This document shows positions 11,700 through 22,990 of a stretch of 64,000 bases of DNA, piece after piece. The stretch spans positions 1,066,423 through 1,130,422 of the forward strand of contig JAAOMT010000523.1 of the NCBI GenBank assembly GCA_016748015.1, given 5' to 3'. The DNA comes from Geosiphon pyriformis. Taxonomy: Eukaryota; Glomeromycota; Glomeromycetes; Archaeosporales; Geosiphonaceae. The position numbers and the translations under genes are program-made. Each line of letters opens with the position of its first letter. The stretch's first letter is position 1. Below the pieces are notes generated by a model, which saw nothing but the letters and a program-made list of their open reading frames with translations, was not told the origin of the DNA and did no database searches.

Positions 11700-13065
11700 T
11701 TATAATATACTATATAATTGAATAGTGAAAGTTCTATTTTCTATCTAATATGGCAATTGTCTCTAAATTCTTGCTTCTGGATTGAAATCAATCCTTTGTG
11801 ATTTATATATATTTCAAACTTTTGGCTCAAGTATTTTTTCCATTTCATAACTGTCCAATAGATTGCTAAGTGTTCCAATGCTAGTGTTCCATAGTTTTTT
11901 TCAGCTAAACTCAAGCTTTGGCTGGTGTATGCTACTGAATGTTCTCTTCTATTTGGTTCTTTTTGTGATAGTACTGCTCCCAATGCTTGGCCTGATGCAT
12001 CAGTAGTGATAATAAATGGTTTGCTGTGATCTGGATACATCAATACTGAAGCTTAAATAAGCTTTCTTCTCAGTGTGTCAAATGTTTCTTGTTGAGCTTC
12101 TGTTCATTCATATTTTACATTCTTAGTTTGTAAATAATAGAATGACTAGGCCAATTTAGAAAAGTCTTTAATAAAATGACTATAATAGCCTGTAAATCCT
12201 AAAAATGTTCTTAGTTCCGTCAAATTGGTTGGTACTGGAAAGTTCTTTACTATTGCAATCTTATTTGAATCTGTCTTAATACCATCTTTGCTTATAACAT
12301 GTTCCAAAAATTTGAGTTTTGTTTTTTCAAAGAAACATTTGTTTGCATTCAACTTCAATCCTGCTCTTTTCAATCTTTCAAATACTTGTTGAAGATGATG
12401 TAGATAATCATTAAATGTCTTGGAGAACACATTTGTGTTGTCTAAGTAAACAATTACAGATTTCCATAGTAGTCCAGTATAGACAATTTCCATGAGCTAT
12501 TGGAATGTTGCTGGTGCATTCATCAAGCCAAATGGCATTACTTCAAATTCAAAAATTTTTTCTCGCATTGTAAAAGCTGTTTTCTTTTTATCTTCTGGTT
12601 TCATGGCTATCTGCCAGTAACCACTGTCTAAGTTTAATGTTGAAAACCATTTTTTTTCTCCAAAAGCATCAAACAGCTCTTGAATTTTTGGTGTTGGATA
12701 GCTATCTTTTTTGGTTACTCCATTCAACTTCCAGTAATCTACACAAAAGCAGATTTTCCCATTCTTCTTCCAGACTAGTACTATTGGTAATGACTATGGA
12801 CTTATTAATGACTGAATTAGTCCATTGTCAAGCATTTAATTAATTTCTTGACAAATGATCTCATGACTAGTTAGTGGTACTCTGTATGCTCTCTGTTTAA
12901 TTGGTATTGCATTTCCAGTCTTAATTTAATGTTGAATAATGTCAGTTTTGCCAAATTTGTTTTTGCTGGCAAAATGTCATTGAAATTGTTGAGTAATATC
13001 TTGAGTTGCATATGTTGTAGCGGGTCTAGATTTTCCAAGTTCATCTGTTCCAATTGTTCTAGTTG
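11700..13065 (-). pseudogene. RT-RNase H of element E
   Basis: Read on the minus strand: 12871-13053 is the leader; 12497-12727 has STLNLDSGYWQIAM and FEFEVMPFGLMNAPATFQ; 12146-12493 has VIVYLDNTNVFSK and the FLGFTGYYSHFIKDFS thumb motif. 11741-12043 is RNase H with ITTDASGQALGAVLSQ and TLALEHLAIYW, and then YINHKGL where TDH is expected. The catalytic box is YLDN (GAC AAC), so the second Asp is lost, and a third RNase H Asp has become Asn. About a dozen stops and frameshifts divide the region. It copies element RNA to DNA in active relatives. Confidence 0.85.
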
Positions 13066-13074
13066 AAGTAGATA

Positions 13075-13480
13075 ACATTTTTCTCATCCATAAATTGTTT
13101 GTGATGTGATATCTACATATCCACACAGTTGTAGAAAGTCTAGAATGGTGTTTGGTGAGTGGTTTTCAATTTTGGTGGTTAAGTATCTAATGATAGTTCT
13201 TTCTAGTATCTTGATGATATTTCCTATGTTGTTATAAATAGGAATTTTGATGTGACTGTGGTTTTTGGCTAATATGTATAGATTAACTAATCCAAACTTT
13301 TCTGATTCACAAAGTGTTGCTTTTGCCTCAAAAATCTGTACTTGATTTTTTACTTTTCTGTCTATAACTACTATGTACTGGTCATATGATAGAATGAAAA
13401 TTGTTTGATGGGTAAAGATAATTTCTTCCTTGTCAATAATTTCTTCCTCTGCCATATTTAACTGATACATCTATTCTACT
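13075..13480 (-). pseudogene. Post-dUTPase linker domain of element E
   Basis: The open piece 13084-13470 lies between dUTPase and RT. It contains NLYILAKNHSHIKIPIYNNI, a beta-rich stretch comparable to the IYIPEGTKKVQVTFYNPNN region in C at the same place. Such segments are usual between protease and RT in Ty3/gypsy polyproteins. No catalytic motif is visible; a structural or processing role is only a guess. Confidence 0.5.
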
Positions 13481-13875
13481 TGTTGATCCAAATTTTTGTA
13501 TTTCTCTAGCCATAATCCCTAATTCTTCTCTGTTTCTTACTGATACTAATTGAGCTACTTTCACTAGAGACAGAAATATTGTCTGTGCTATCTTTTTATT
13601 TGGCTCTATAACATAGGTCTTTTCTGAATTGTTTTGTAGTATTGAAATGATATTTCCCACATATTCTGCATCAATTATTCCTCCTCTGATGTTGATTCCT
13701 TTTTTCACTAGACTACTCCTAGATGCCAGTTAAACTATTGTTGTTGCTGGGATTTCTAATGCTATTTTGAGATCAATGCATGTGTGCAAATGTGGTTCCA
13801 ATTTGATGATATCTTTTTTTGGATATCTTAGATCAAATCTGGTATTAGTATCATGTACATATTCTGGCATAATAC
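13480..13875 (-). pseudogene. dUTPase domain of element E
   Basis: All five dUTPase motifs can be placed on the minus strand: TRFDLRYPKK (motif 1), SRSSLVKKG (2), GIIDAEYVGNI (3, with the catalytic Asp and Tyr context), KKIAQTIFLSLV (4) and the glycine-rich KFGSTSR (5, P-loop-like). Trimeric dUTPases turn dUTP into dUMP and keep uracil out of cDNA. A stop (TAA) lies between motifs 1 and 2, motif 1 has R for G, and the frame changes near 13440. The domain is upstream of RT and fused in the polyprotein, not a separate gene. Confidence 0.82.
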
Positions 13876-14800
13876 CTTCATTGTTATTGCTGAACCATTT
13901 AAGTTTCTGCTTCTTAGAGAGATCAGAAAGTGTGATGTATGTTTCGGAATTTGAATCAGAGTCTGAATTATCATAATTTTTATTACTATTTTGAATGGAG
14001 CTGGAACTGTTATTTTTATTGTTATTGTTGTCAGAGTTTGAATCGGGATTAAAAGTTGATTCTAATTCTGATGCGCAGCTGCTGATTGGTTTCTCCTTTT
14101 CTGGGATTGTGTAGATCATGCAGATTGGTGGATTGTAAATGAGATCACATTTATTACAATATTGAAAGTTATATGAAATTAAACAATGGTCACATAGTTT
14201 TGTATTTATTTCTTCCAACTATTGCTCTTATTCCTCTCTAGTAGGTGCTAATTCCTGGTAGTATTTATGAAATTGTTCTGGATTCAATAGATTTATGACT
14301 GGTTCTGGGTTCCAGTCAAGTTCTATAAGTTTTGGTGAATTGTTTTTTATTATTTTTATTTCTTCTGGTGATGCTTCTTTGATTTTGGCAAGAGCCATTT
14401 GCCAAATTTTGTCATCATCATATGGACATCCATCCAAGTATTTGATGGCTTGTCTTTAGGCAGCATCTATGGGCATTCTTTTTCTAATCCAGTTACTTAT
14501 GAGAATTGTGTACTAACACGATTTGTCACATGTTCCTCTTTGTCCAGGAATGTCATTTCACATTTCTTCATCTAGAAAAATTTCTTCACAAGCCAAGCAG
14601 AGTTTGTTATCCCATTTTCCTACTTGTTTTGGTTTTTCAAAACGTTTTATAATACATGGGCAGCAGTAGAATTTGGTTGTCATTTGGTATTCTTTATTGT
14701 CACTATAGCATGTGCCCATTGACAACAATTTTTTGCTGCAATTGTTACATATAAGCTTTGGTCAATGATAGTTTGGTTGTGGTGATATGTAAGTATATGT
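13876..14800 (-). pseudogene. Cys-rich domain of element E
   Basis: Read on the minus strand: CNNCSKKLLSMGTC, then FYCCPC, LCLACEE and CDKSC; next an acidic helical middle (14228-14437) ending YYQELAPTREE; then LCDHC...CNKCDLIYN, and finally an Asn/Ser/Asp-rich spacer (13900-14090) leading into the dUTPase. The pattern matches the domain of C, D and A, so it predates the split of 1a and 1b. Paired CxxC motifs suggest two zinc-ribbon-like lobes. Several stops are present. Function unknown. Confidence 0.65.
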
Positions 14801-15165
14801 AGAGTAAGTAGGGGTTGGTGTTGAATTTTTTTTTTTTTTTTTTTTTTCTTTTTAATATTATTCTCTTCTCATTCCCAGGTTATTGATAATTTGTCCTAAT
14901 TGTTGTCAGTTCCCTAAGTTTGATTATTATTCCATGTAGGTTCCTCTTTTTGCTTTTCCTTTTCTTGGTAATCCTATAAAGACACTGGTGGTAATTCATT
15001 GTGCTCATTGTTGGCTCACAAAACTTGATATGCTTCTCAGATAGGTTTTTTCTTTTCTTTTTCAAGCTCAATTAGTGGTGCTGGCATGGTAGTTGTTTTG
15101 AAGTGACTACACATGGCTGGTACATGTGTATGTCGACTATTCTGGCTTAGTTAGAGCTTCTGTGT
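14801..15165 (-). other. Basic linker with poly-T tract in element E
   Basis: This connects protease and the Cys-rich domain. On the minus strand it encodes a Lys/Glu-rich low-complexity segment, including a run of T (A on the coding strand) at about 14827-14847 that would read as poly-Lys. It is a coding low-complexity tract, not a transposon tail, because G (near 48720-48860) and K have similar runs at the same place. Confidence 0.55.
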
Positions 15166-15570
15166 GGTTTAATCAAGAGTTGCATTTGTTTTAGACAGCA
15201 AATTATTGCCAATGAGTGCTTGGTATTGAGTGGCTTCTATTACTAAAACTTTAATTGGTATAGTGATGTCATTAACTTCAAAAAAGAAGTCATTAATCTT
15301 GCCAATGAGAGTTTTTGTAGCTCTATCAGTCATAATAATCCTGACATTGGCAGCACAATCAACTTGACGACCTAATTGGTCCATGAGTTGTCATGTGATT
15401 ATGCTGCCTGCTGATTCACTATTTAGAATAAGCTTGATAGGTTGACCATCAACTTTAGTGTTGGTATACATGGCTGTAATCAGTTTGGTGTCAAAAGTGG
15501 CTTTACTGAATAATGGGACTGGTGTAATTTCCTCGAGTTCAAAAGGAAAAATAGCTGCTAGAGATTTGTT
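15166..15570 (-). pseudogene. Retropepsin-like protease of element E
   Basis: The active-site loop on the minus strand reads LILNSESAGSIIT (about 15405-15440) where the family consensus is D-S/T-G. Both the catalytic Asp (to Asn) and the Gly (to Glu) are changed, each by G to A. The flap and second half are at 15169-15384, with TKTLIGKINDFFFEVNDI and ALIGNNLL. The fold and position (after gag zinc knuckle, before Cys-rich domain) support an aspartic protease that would cut the polyprotein. It is inactive here. Confidence 0.78.
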
Positions 15571-16784
15571 ATTAGAGATGGTTGCTGGTGGAATATTGCT
15601 GGTAAGTGATTGTTTCTGTTTGGATTCCTGGTTGTTGAGTAAGGTGTCTTCTGGGATAACCAGAAGACTTAAATACTGTTGGGCATTTGGGCTTTGGATG
15701 TACCCAGTGTTTAAATTCCATTGTCAAGGTTCTGATGGCTGGTTCAAAGAACTGGAGATCAATTGATAGACCACCATTGACAATCTCCAGCTTTGTTGTG
15801 TTAGTCTCGACCTTTGGTTTCCGTTTTGAGATAAGTTCTGTGGCAGTGTTTGAATTTGTTGGGGCTGATAAATTGCCTGAGACTGCAGCTGATAAATGGG
15901 TTGGGGCTACAATTGATAAATAATGGGTGTTGTTTGTTGATAAAGTGATGATTAATAAATTTGTGACTGTGTCATAGGTATGTAATTTAGTTAATATATT
16001 TCTGAGTTTGGTTGATAACTTGGAGTTGGAAACCTGTAATTGGGATTTTGATATTGATTTTCTGATCATTGGTTTTTTATTCTTAACCAACAATTGACTT
16101 TTAAATGTCCTTGTTTACTACAGTAGTGACAAACACATGTCTTTTGTTGCCACTGTTGATTGGTGGAAGATGATAGACATAACTGATTCTGAAGACAATT
16201 CGCATTTTCTTAATTATTGTGTCATTGAGGAAGTTGATAAACTGCTTGATTGTTAGCTAAGTATCTCTCTAATTTTTGGTTGATGAAATCACTGAATTGT
16301 TTCAACTTAGAATCCAATTTAGATGATTTATTCATTACTAGATTGATGGCTTGAGCATGATTGGCTTCAAGTTTGGTGGCTTCAAAATCTTGTGCATTAG
16401 TGACTGTGTCTTGGAGAGTTTGTGGGTACATTGGGCATATGTACTGGAGAATGCTACTGCACAGTCCATGGATAAACTGGTTTAGAATCTGTGGCACTGT
16501 AGAATAGTCAGCTTGGATTGCTTGAATTTGGTGCAGATTTCTGTGAAAGTGTTCTAAGTAAATAGTAACTGCTTCAGTTTTTCCCTGTTTAATGGTGGTA
16601 AAAGTGTTGGCTAGGTGATTAATACTGTTGCTGTTGCTAAAATATCTTAAAAATTCTAATTTAAATGCATCAAATATTTGGGGTTTCTAAGCCAGACTAT
16701 GATACTATGAGTTGGTAGCATTCTGGAGAAAATAAGGAATTGCTTGGAGGCTTCTGTTGTCATCCCAGTTATTGGCAGTGATAG
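15571..16784 (-). pseudogene. Gag, C-terminal part of element E
   Basis: This continues gag downstream of the D insertion. It starts at 16784 with the end of the capsid domain (FKLEFLRYFSN, INHLANTFTTIKQGK) and then 16222-16497. A CCHC zinc knuckle, CHYCSKQGHLKVNC, lies at about 16090-16132 and should bind RNA. A low-complexity spacer (15572-16093) leads to protease. Together with 36364-37396 it forms one gag. Stops and shifts are present. No frameshift signal like that of H and J was seen; gag and pol appear to share one frame in this lineage. Confidence 0.75.
16781..16784. other. Target-site duplication of element D, left copy
   Basis: ATAG precedes the LTR start TGTTACGAG at 16785 and is repeated exactly at 36360-36363 after the far LTR end. 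Removing everything between the copies restores the gag reading frame of E across ...KAI and TITANNW. Confidence 0.85.
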
Positions 16785-17560
16785 TGTTACGAGTAGAATT
16801 TTAGCTATTTATTAGCATGAAATTACTCTTATAATTACTATTATTAATTAGCATATATTATTATTATTTTGATTATCACTTATTATTTAATCAAATTATT
16901 AAATATTATTACTCAATCAATAATCCGATTTGTACTCTAGAAATTAAGATGATCAAATTACACAATACTCTGAACCATTTAATATAGTCAAAATTCGCCG
17001 AAATTAATGAAAATTTGTCGAAATAATCAATAGTTCAATAAAATAACTTGTAAATTCACCAAAATGTATCTTTAGTTTACCCAAATTCTAGCAAAAAGAA
17101 AAGTGCAAGTTCAAAGACTAGTATTACAACAAGTTGTATAAAAGAAGAGCTTTTCTCTTCAAGAAAATGTATCTTTTCATAGTATTTTAACATAGTATCT
17201 TACTTTAGATATCTTAATTAAAACAAATCACCTTTTATACATTCAAATAAAAATTAAATATTCGAAAAACAAATTCTTAAAATTATTGCACTTGAAATTC
17301 TCTCAACACAATTAACATTTTGAAATTAATTAGCTACCAATTTCAATAATCTGTTAGTGACTTCAGGCCTGAATAGAAAACGTTTTTCTTGATAAAATTC
17401 TATTTCTTTTACATTTCTTTTATTTTTCTTTTCTTTTCTTATTATAATCATTAGGGTAGCTTACAGATGAAATTCCTGTAGAAGAGTTGACTTTCACAGC
17501 AAAGTAACTACACATTTTAGTGAGCTTCTAGATAAGTAATTCCTGGAAAAGAGTTGACAT
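16785..17560 (+). repeat. 5' LTR of element D, left part, cut by element C
   Basis: It starts TGTTACGAGTAGAATTTTAG and matches 35388-36163 closely; the differences are mostly transitions. It carries the TATAAAAG box at 17137-17144 and the TTCGCC repeat tract near 16985-17095. It stops at GAGTTGACAT where the LTR of C begins at 17561; the matching remainder is found at the right end of 26463-27445. Confidence 0.85.
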
Positions 17561-18544
17561 TGTTACCAGACAAAATTAAAAATATTGTTTAGCATAGAAT
17601 TACCCTTATAAATTTTATCATTAATTAACATATATTATTGTTTCAAATTATTACTTATTACATTAGCAAAATATCCGAAATTATCATTTAATTAATAACC
17701 CAATTTGTACATAACACAAATGTAACCTAATTGTAATGATCAATCATGTAATACCCCGAACTATGTAACATTCAAAAAGTTTGTCAAAATTTGTAAGAAA
17801 TTTGTCAAAATAATTGATAGTTCGCCAAAATATCTAATAGTTTGCAGAAATAACTTGTAGTTCGCCAAAATGTATCTTTAATTCAATGAAATTATAGAAA
17901 ATAGCAAAGTTCAAGTTCATAGAATAGTGTTATGACAAGTTGTATAAAAGAAGAGCTTCTCTTTTCAAGGAAATGTATCTTACTTCAGATTTAATAATTA
18001 GAATCATCTTTTACATACAAAAACAAAATAAATATCAAATAATTCGAAAAATCAAATCCTTAATTATTTCCCTTGAAATTAACCAAACCCTACTAACAGT
18101 TGAAATTGATTAGCTACCAATTTCAGTAGACTGTTAAAGCATTTTCAGGTCTGGATCCAAAACGACTTCCATAAATTATCAGTTTTACTTTTTCTTTTAC
18201 ATTCCCTTTATTTTCTTTCTTTTCTTATTATAAATCATTTGAGTATCCTGCAGACAAAAATTTCTGTAGAAAAGTTGACTTTCACAGCAAAATAACTACA
18301 CATTTTAGTGAGCTTCCAGACAAGCAATTTCTGGGAAAGAGTTGACAGTTACTACAATGTAACTATACAAAGTAACTGGCATGGAATTGGCCATTCCACT
18401 TATAAGCCCAGCAGTTCAAATTATAGAAGATAATTTGAAGATAAATTCAGTTATCAGAGGTTCAAACACTTCCCATAATCGTGAATTAACAGTATTACAA
18501 CAAACATACAAGAGCTAAGAAGAGACCAAAAACCTCTAGTAACA
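17561..18544 (+). repeat. 5' LTR of element C
   Basis: 984 bp, TGTTACCAGA to TCTAGTAACA; the ends are near-perfect inverted repeats. The TATAAAAG box is at 17943-17950, followed by a short GAAGAG/CTCTT hairpin. The TTCGCC repeats are at about 17780-17895. The last 90 bases (CAAACACTTCCC... onward) differ from those of D and of the LTR at 26463. Confidence 0.85.
17780..17895 (+). repeat. U3 tandem motif tract of family 1b LTRs
   Basis: Five or six degenerate units of about 20-21 bp, each built on TTCGCCRAAAT or its T-rich decayed form. They lie 50-160 bp upstream of the TATAAAAG box. The same tract is at 16985-17095, 26675-26800 and 35590-35695. The position and repetition suggest binding sites for a regulator of element transcription. 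Confidence 0.6.
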
Positions 18545-18546
18545 TT

Positions 18547-18558
18547 TAGTGCTCTCCC
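18547..18558 (+). promoter_or_regulatory. Primer-binding site of element C (mutated)
   Basis: TAGTGCTCTCCC, two bases after the LTR end. The same place in D and E reads TGGTGCTC; here the TGG that pairs with the tRNA CCA end has become TAG. Confidence 0.6.
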
Positions 18559-20470
18559 ACGGAAACAACACAGCAAAACAACTTCAAAGTGGCGACCATA
18601 CCAGATGCAACAACTCTAGAGTATTACCAATCAATTTACACCCACTGCAAGCAAAGATTCAACATTCCAGACGGAATTGAAGTTTTCAAGAAATCAGTAT
18701 ACCAATACATTAAAAACCGCATCAAAAATTATCTTTTTGGAAATTACAATATCTCAGAAATTAGAAGCAACTTTTACAATAATTTAGCACACTATTCACA
18801 GTTGAGAACTGAAGACTTTAACAGTGAAACACTTGCCATTTACTTTCAAGAACTTAACTTTAACATTATCAAGTACTGTAAATAAACATATCCAGTGCAG
18901 TCTCAATACTCTATTGATTTTGAATTGGAGACAAAAACAAGCAACAAAAGCAAACAAAAATTGAAGCAATACTCAAAAACCACCCCAAATACCCCAATAC
19001 TACCAAAAACAACTGCCAAACACTTACAAACACTTGAACAAGGAACCAGTTCAAAACTTCCACTCACCATCACACTTTTTCCAGCTTCACTTGCACAAGC
19101 ACAAACACCTAATTCATTCTTGAATCAATTTGCAAGACTAAAAGATTTTACATCACTCAGAAGTCCCGCCAGACAACAAGAACCTCTTCAAACTAGTTCC
19201 AATCTTCTTGACTTCTAGCTGAAAATTGAAGTGAACACTCTGAGACAGCAGCAAACAAAGAAAATGACTTTGAAATATCTGAAAAAGAATCAATAGACAG
19301 TGAAAATAAAAAAGATGAAATGACAGCATACATCACAAAAATCTCTGAATTCAATGGAAAAGATATTGAGACCAGTTCCCAAGAATGGCTCAACCAAGTT
19401 ACTAAAACTGGAGATGCAAATAGATGGAATGCTACCAAAATGTTAAGAACAATTCTCTACTTTCTCAAAGGAACAGCAGATGAATGGTTTGAAAACTTGA
19501 CCACCCCTTTTAATGACTGGACAGCTTTCAAAACTGCCTTCTTAGAACAATTCACTGATAACAACACTTCAATCACACTTCAAAATCATTTTCGCAATAT
19601 CAAACAAGAACCCTCTGAATCTGTCATGACTTATATTGGGAAATTTAACAAACTTCTCAGATGAATTCACCAACTTGAAACTAATGATTATTATTTCAAT
19701 GCTCAAATCTTGGATTAATTTATTACTGGTTTAAAGGATAAACTGATTAAAAAGATTTGCCTACATGCCCCAGAAGATTTAAACACTGCCATACAGCATG
19801 TGAAAAGATACGAAATGGCCATGGAAGAGACCAATTACACAAAACTTGTAAATTTGGCAATTGGAGAAACCAGCTCAGTAGCTGAGGAGAAAATTGACCA
19901 ACTGACAAAGAAGGTTGAAAACTATTTCACCAATCAACAACAACAGCAACCCCAAAGATATCAACCACTCCAAAGACAAAATCAAAATAACTTTGCACTA
20001 CTTTCTAATAACCAGCCTCAGAATTGCCATTACTGTGGAATCTCTGGCCACTGGAAAAAAGATTGCAGAAAGCTACAGTGAGACCAACAAAATAGGAGTA
20101 ATCAATGTTACCCTCCACCACAGCAATCTTATTATCAACCACCACCAGCTTACTATTCACCAAGACCCCAATACCAAAGTAACTATTATCAGCCTGCCTC
20201 ACAGCTGATCCAACAGCAATACCAACAACCATCCACACAATATTACCAAGTATCTGCTCGAAGATTGACTCCACAAAACCAATTCATACCACAAAACTGA
20301 TACCAAGTAAACAACAATAGAATCAGTTTGAACAACCAATTGGTTCTCCGAAATTCTGCTCAACCAAGACCCAACTACTATCACACTCAACCCAGTTATT
20401 TAACAATACCTAAAGAACAGAATTTTCACCATACTGTACTCTCGGAAGGTAGAGCTACAGCACAACAACA
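18559..20470 (+). pseudogene. Gag of element C
   Basis: The N-terminal domain has LEYYQSIYTHCKQRFNIPDG (about 18610-18670) and continues to 19218. The capsid-like domain at 19320-19664 has WLNQVTKTGDANRWNATKM, then FLKGTADEWFENL. A CCHC zinc knuckle, CHYCGISGHWKKDC, is at about 20030-20073, and a Gln/Pro/Tyr-rich tail follows. No ATG is in the expected place; ACG at 18559 corresponds to the ATG of E. There is one frameshift between 19218 and 19320, with stops at 19662 (TGA), 19717 (TAA) and 20080 (TGA, CGA or AGA in relatives). From 19320 on, gag and pol share one frame. Confidence 0.78.
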
Positions 20471-21010
20471 AAACCCTTCCTATACTCCTATCACAATCCC
20501 ACCAGCCAGAATTGCTGAAAATGCCAATCTTTCAGATATATTTCCTTTTGAGTTTGAAGCAAATGAGTTACCATTTCTGTTTAGTAATGCAGCTGTCAAT
20601 AAACAAAAAGCAATCATGGCTATGTACACTGAAGCAGAAGTCGAAGGAAAGGCAATTTGCTTGATCCTAGATAGTGAATCTGCTGGAAGCATTATCACCT
20701 ACCAGTTAATGCAACAGTTAAAAAAAAATGTTGACCGACCAGCTCAAACAGTAATTGTTACTGCCGATGGCATAAAAAAGACTCCAGTAGAAGAAATTGA
20801 CAATTTTTCATTCACTTTTAATGGAATCACCATTTCAGTCAAAGTTCTTGTAATAGATGCATCCCAGTATTAAGCCCTTTTTGAAAATGATTGGCTCCAA
20901 ACAACCAATGCAAAATTAGACTGGGAAACCCAAGAACTACAAATCTCTTACCAAAGACAACATGCCCGAGTACCTGCCACTTGTAGTACATTTAACAAAT
21001 GCTCTGAAAA
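20471..21010 (+). pseudogene. Retropepsin-like protease of element C
   Basis: The active-site loop is LILDSESAGSIITYQLMQQL (about 20662-20718): the catalytic Asp is present but the DSG Gly is Glu (GGA to GAA). TVIVTADGIKKTPVEEI and VLVIDASQY follow, as expected for the flap and second half. A TAA at 20871 breaks the end. It is in the same frame as gag and the downstream domains, so it was made as part of one long polyprotein. Confidence 0.78.
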
Positions 21011-21059
21011 AGCCCCAGCTTTTGAATTTGAACCAGAAGAAGAAAAACCAATAATCAAA

Positions 21060-21960
21060 ACATTCATGGCTCTTGGATCAATGTCCAATTGGGCCAATGA
21101 AACTGAACAAGAACATTTTACACCACACTCTGAACTCAAAACCCCTGGATGGAATATCCCATACTCAAAGTCTGAACTAAGGAAACAACACTCCTACATT
21201 CCTCTTAAATGTAAGGACTGCCACAAAAAACTATCATCAATGAGAGCCTGCATTTTACCTGAAGAAGAATATGAAAATCATACTTGTTATTACTACAAGA
21301 CTTGTCACAGAAAACAATGGGGCCATTTAATAAAAAGAAGCGGAAAATGGGATAACACCTCTTGTTTGACTTGTGGAGATATGCTACCAGAAGAATGCAA
21401 TTAGATTGATGTAGCAATGAGAGAAAAAGTCTGCAATCAGATCTGCCAATATGCTTTATCAATTTCAAAAAAAGTAAAAAGAAGAACACTCTTTAATGCA
21501 GCATACAACAGTGCTCTCAACAAACTTTATCACTACCTCCATGATGCTGAGATAATTTTCGACCTAGCAATAGCATTAATTAATAGAGCTACCAAAGAAA
21601 ATGTTCATCAAATAAAGGAAGCAGAATACATTGAATACACTATGGAATTAGCTGGATTCGATTATGAAGATGAAGTAGAAGTCTACCACCAAATTGCAAG
21701 TTACACCTACCCAACCCAAGAAGCTCAAATTCAATGATTAGAGCAAATGAACATTAGGCTATGTGAAGAATGCATTATGCTTTGTGATGAACAGTAGTGT
21801 CTTAAATGCTATGCTCTTAAAATCCCCTTGCCTAGTAAAAGTAATGAAAACGAAATTGAATTTGAAAAACCTGAAGCAATGGAAAAAATTGAAACAACAC
21901 CCATCTATCTTATCAAAAATCAGCCTGCCTTACAACTCAAATACTTCAACAACAATAAAC
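21060..21960 (+). pseudogene. Cys-rich domain of element C
   Basis: First lobe: KCKDCHKKLSSMRAC, CYYYKTC, CLTCGD and CNQIC (the first Cys of the CYYC pair is followed by Tyr here, where A has CYYCKAC). The helical middle (LNKLYHYLHDAEIIFDLAIA; VYHQIASYTYP) is about 90 residues. The second lobe is LCEEC, then C, then CLKCYAL. Stops: TAG at 21402, TGA at 21736, and TAG at 21795 (W in A and D). It lies between protease and dUTPase. I recognise no family; nucleic-acid or zinc binding is inferred from the CxxC pairs. Confidence 0.65.
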
Positions 21961-22375
21961 AAGGAATAAAACCTGAAAAAGCACATAAAATTGATGCTGA
22001 ATATGACCTAAGATATCCAGACAAGCATACTTTTGTTCTCAAACCCAAATTTCTCACAAAAATCAATCTTAAAATTGCACTCGAAATCCCACCAGGAGCA
22101 ATGGTTCAAATCACCTTCCAGTCCTCTCTGGCAAGCAAAGGAATCAATATCAGAGGAGGAATAATCGATGCTGGATATACTGGAGACATTACAGTGATGC
22201 TTTAAAATGAAACTGACAAACCATTCAAAATTGAACATGCTGAAAAAATTGCCCAAGCTATTTACCTACCCCTAATCAACATTTTGGGTTTGCAACTAGT
22301 CAATCAAAGAAAACAATTAGGAAAAAGCAATAGAGGAACCCAAGATTTTGGTTCAACTAGACGATTTACAGTTCC
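21961..22375 (+). pseudogene. dUTPase domain of element C
   Basis: Motif 1 DAEYDLRYPDK, motif 2 QSSLASKG, motif 3 GIIDAGYTGDI (catalytic Asp present), motif 4 KIAQAIYLPL and motif 5 GTQDFGSTRRF, in the usual order over about 135 residues. One TAA lies at 22204 (between motifs 3 and 4) and the Gly of motif 1 is Glu. The five-motif order identifies a trimeric-type dUTPase domain with good confidence. It is fused in frame with the Cys-rich domain before it and RT after it. Confidence 0.85.
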
Positions 22376-22990
22376 AGTTAATATAACTCTTAATACACAG
22401 AATGAATCCCACCAGATTTTCAGACTTCCACAACCAATTACTATCTCACTCTTTGGAGAACATCCAGAAATCTACACCTGCCCAAAGCCAACAACCACAC
22501 AACAAATTTTGGAGTCCAATAAACAAGTCTGCTTGGAACATAATATTTTGATTCCAAACATTTATATTCCAGAAGGAACAAAGAAAGTCCAAGTTACTTT
22601 TTACAATCCCAATAATTACCTCATAGTTTTATTAAATAATTTAGAAATTGGAGTTATTCATAGTAATATATTTCAACAAGAATTACCCCAAACAGTCCCC
22701 AATTTTTCAGAAATCATTGGACATTCATTACCAAAAATCAACCCAAACCCTAGCTCTAAAAACTACCATGTTGTCATAGAAAAACTATCTCAAATCAACA
22801 TGGGACAACTTGAATCACAACAACAAAACCAGTTCAAAAAGCTAATTGCAGAATTTGCTGATATCTTTGCTAAAAACAACAATAACTTAAGAAGAACCAA
22901 TTTGGTCCAACACCAAATTTATACAGGAGATGCCAAACAAAGAAAACAACAAACATATCAAGTTGCTCCAGAAAGTCACCAGTTCATCTG
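22376..22990 (+). pseudogene. Post-dUTPase linker and RT leader of element C
   Basis: Open from 22284 to 22991. A beta-rich domain has NIYIPEGTKKVQVTFYNPNN and LEIGVIHSNIF, then a helical leader (QLESQQQNQFKKLIAEFADI) typical of the segment just before Ty3/gypsy RT, and the end QVAPESHQFI. A TGA at 22989 stands where D keeps an Arg codon. The linker has no catalytic motif. Confidence 0.6.

Noticed and set aside
14827-14847. Poly-T run as the tail of a non-LTR element
   Set aside because: It is inside the reading frame between protease and the Cys-rich domain, and the same T-rich linker occurs at that place in F and K.
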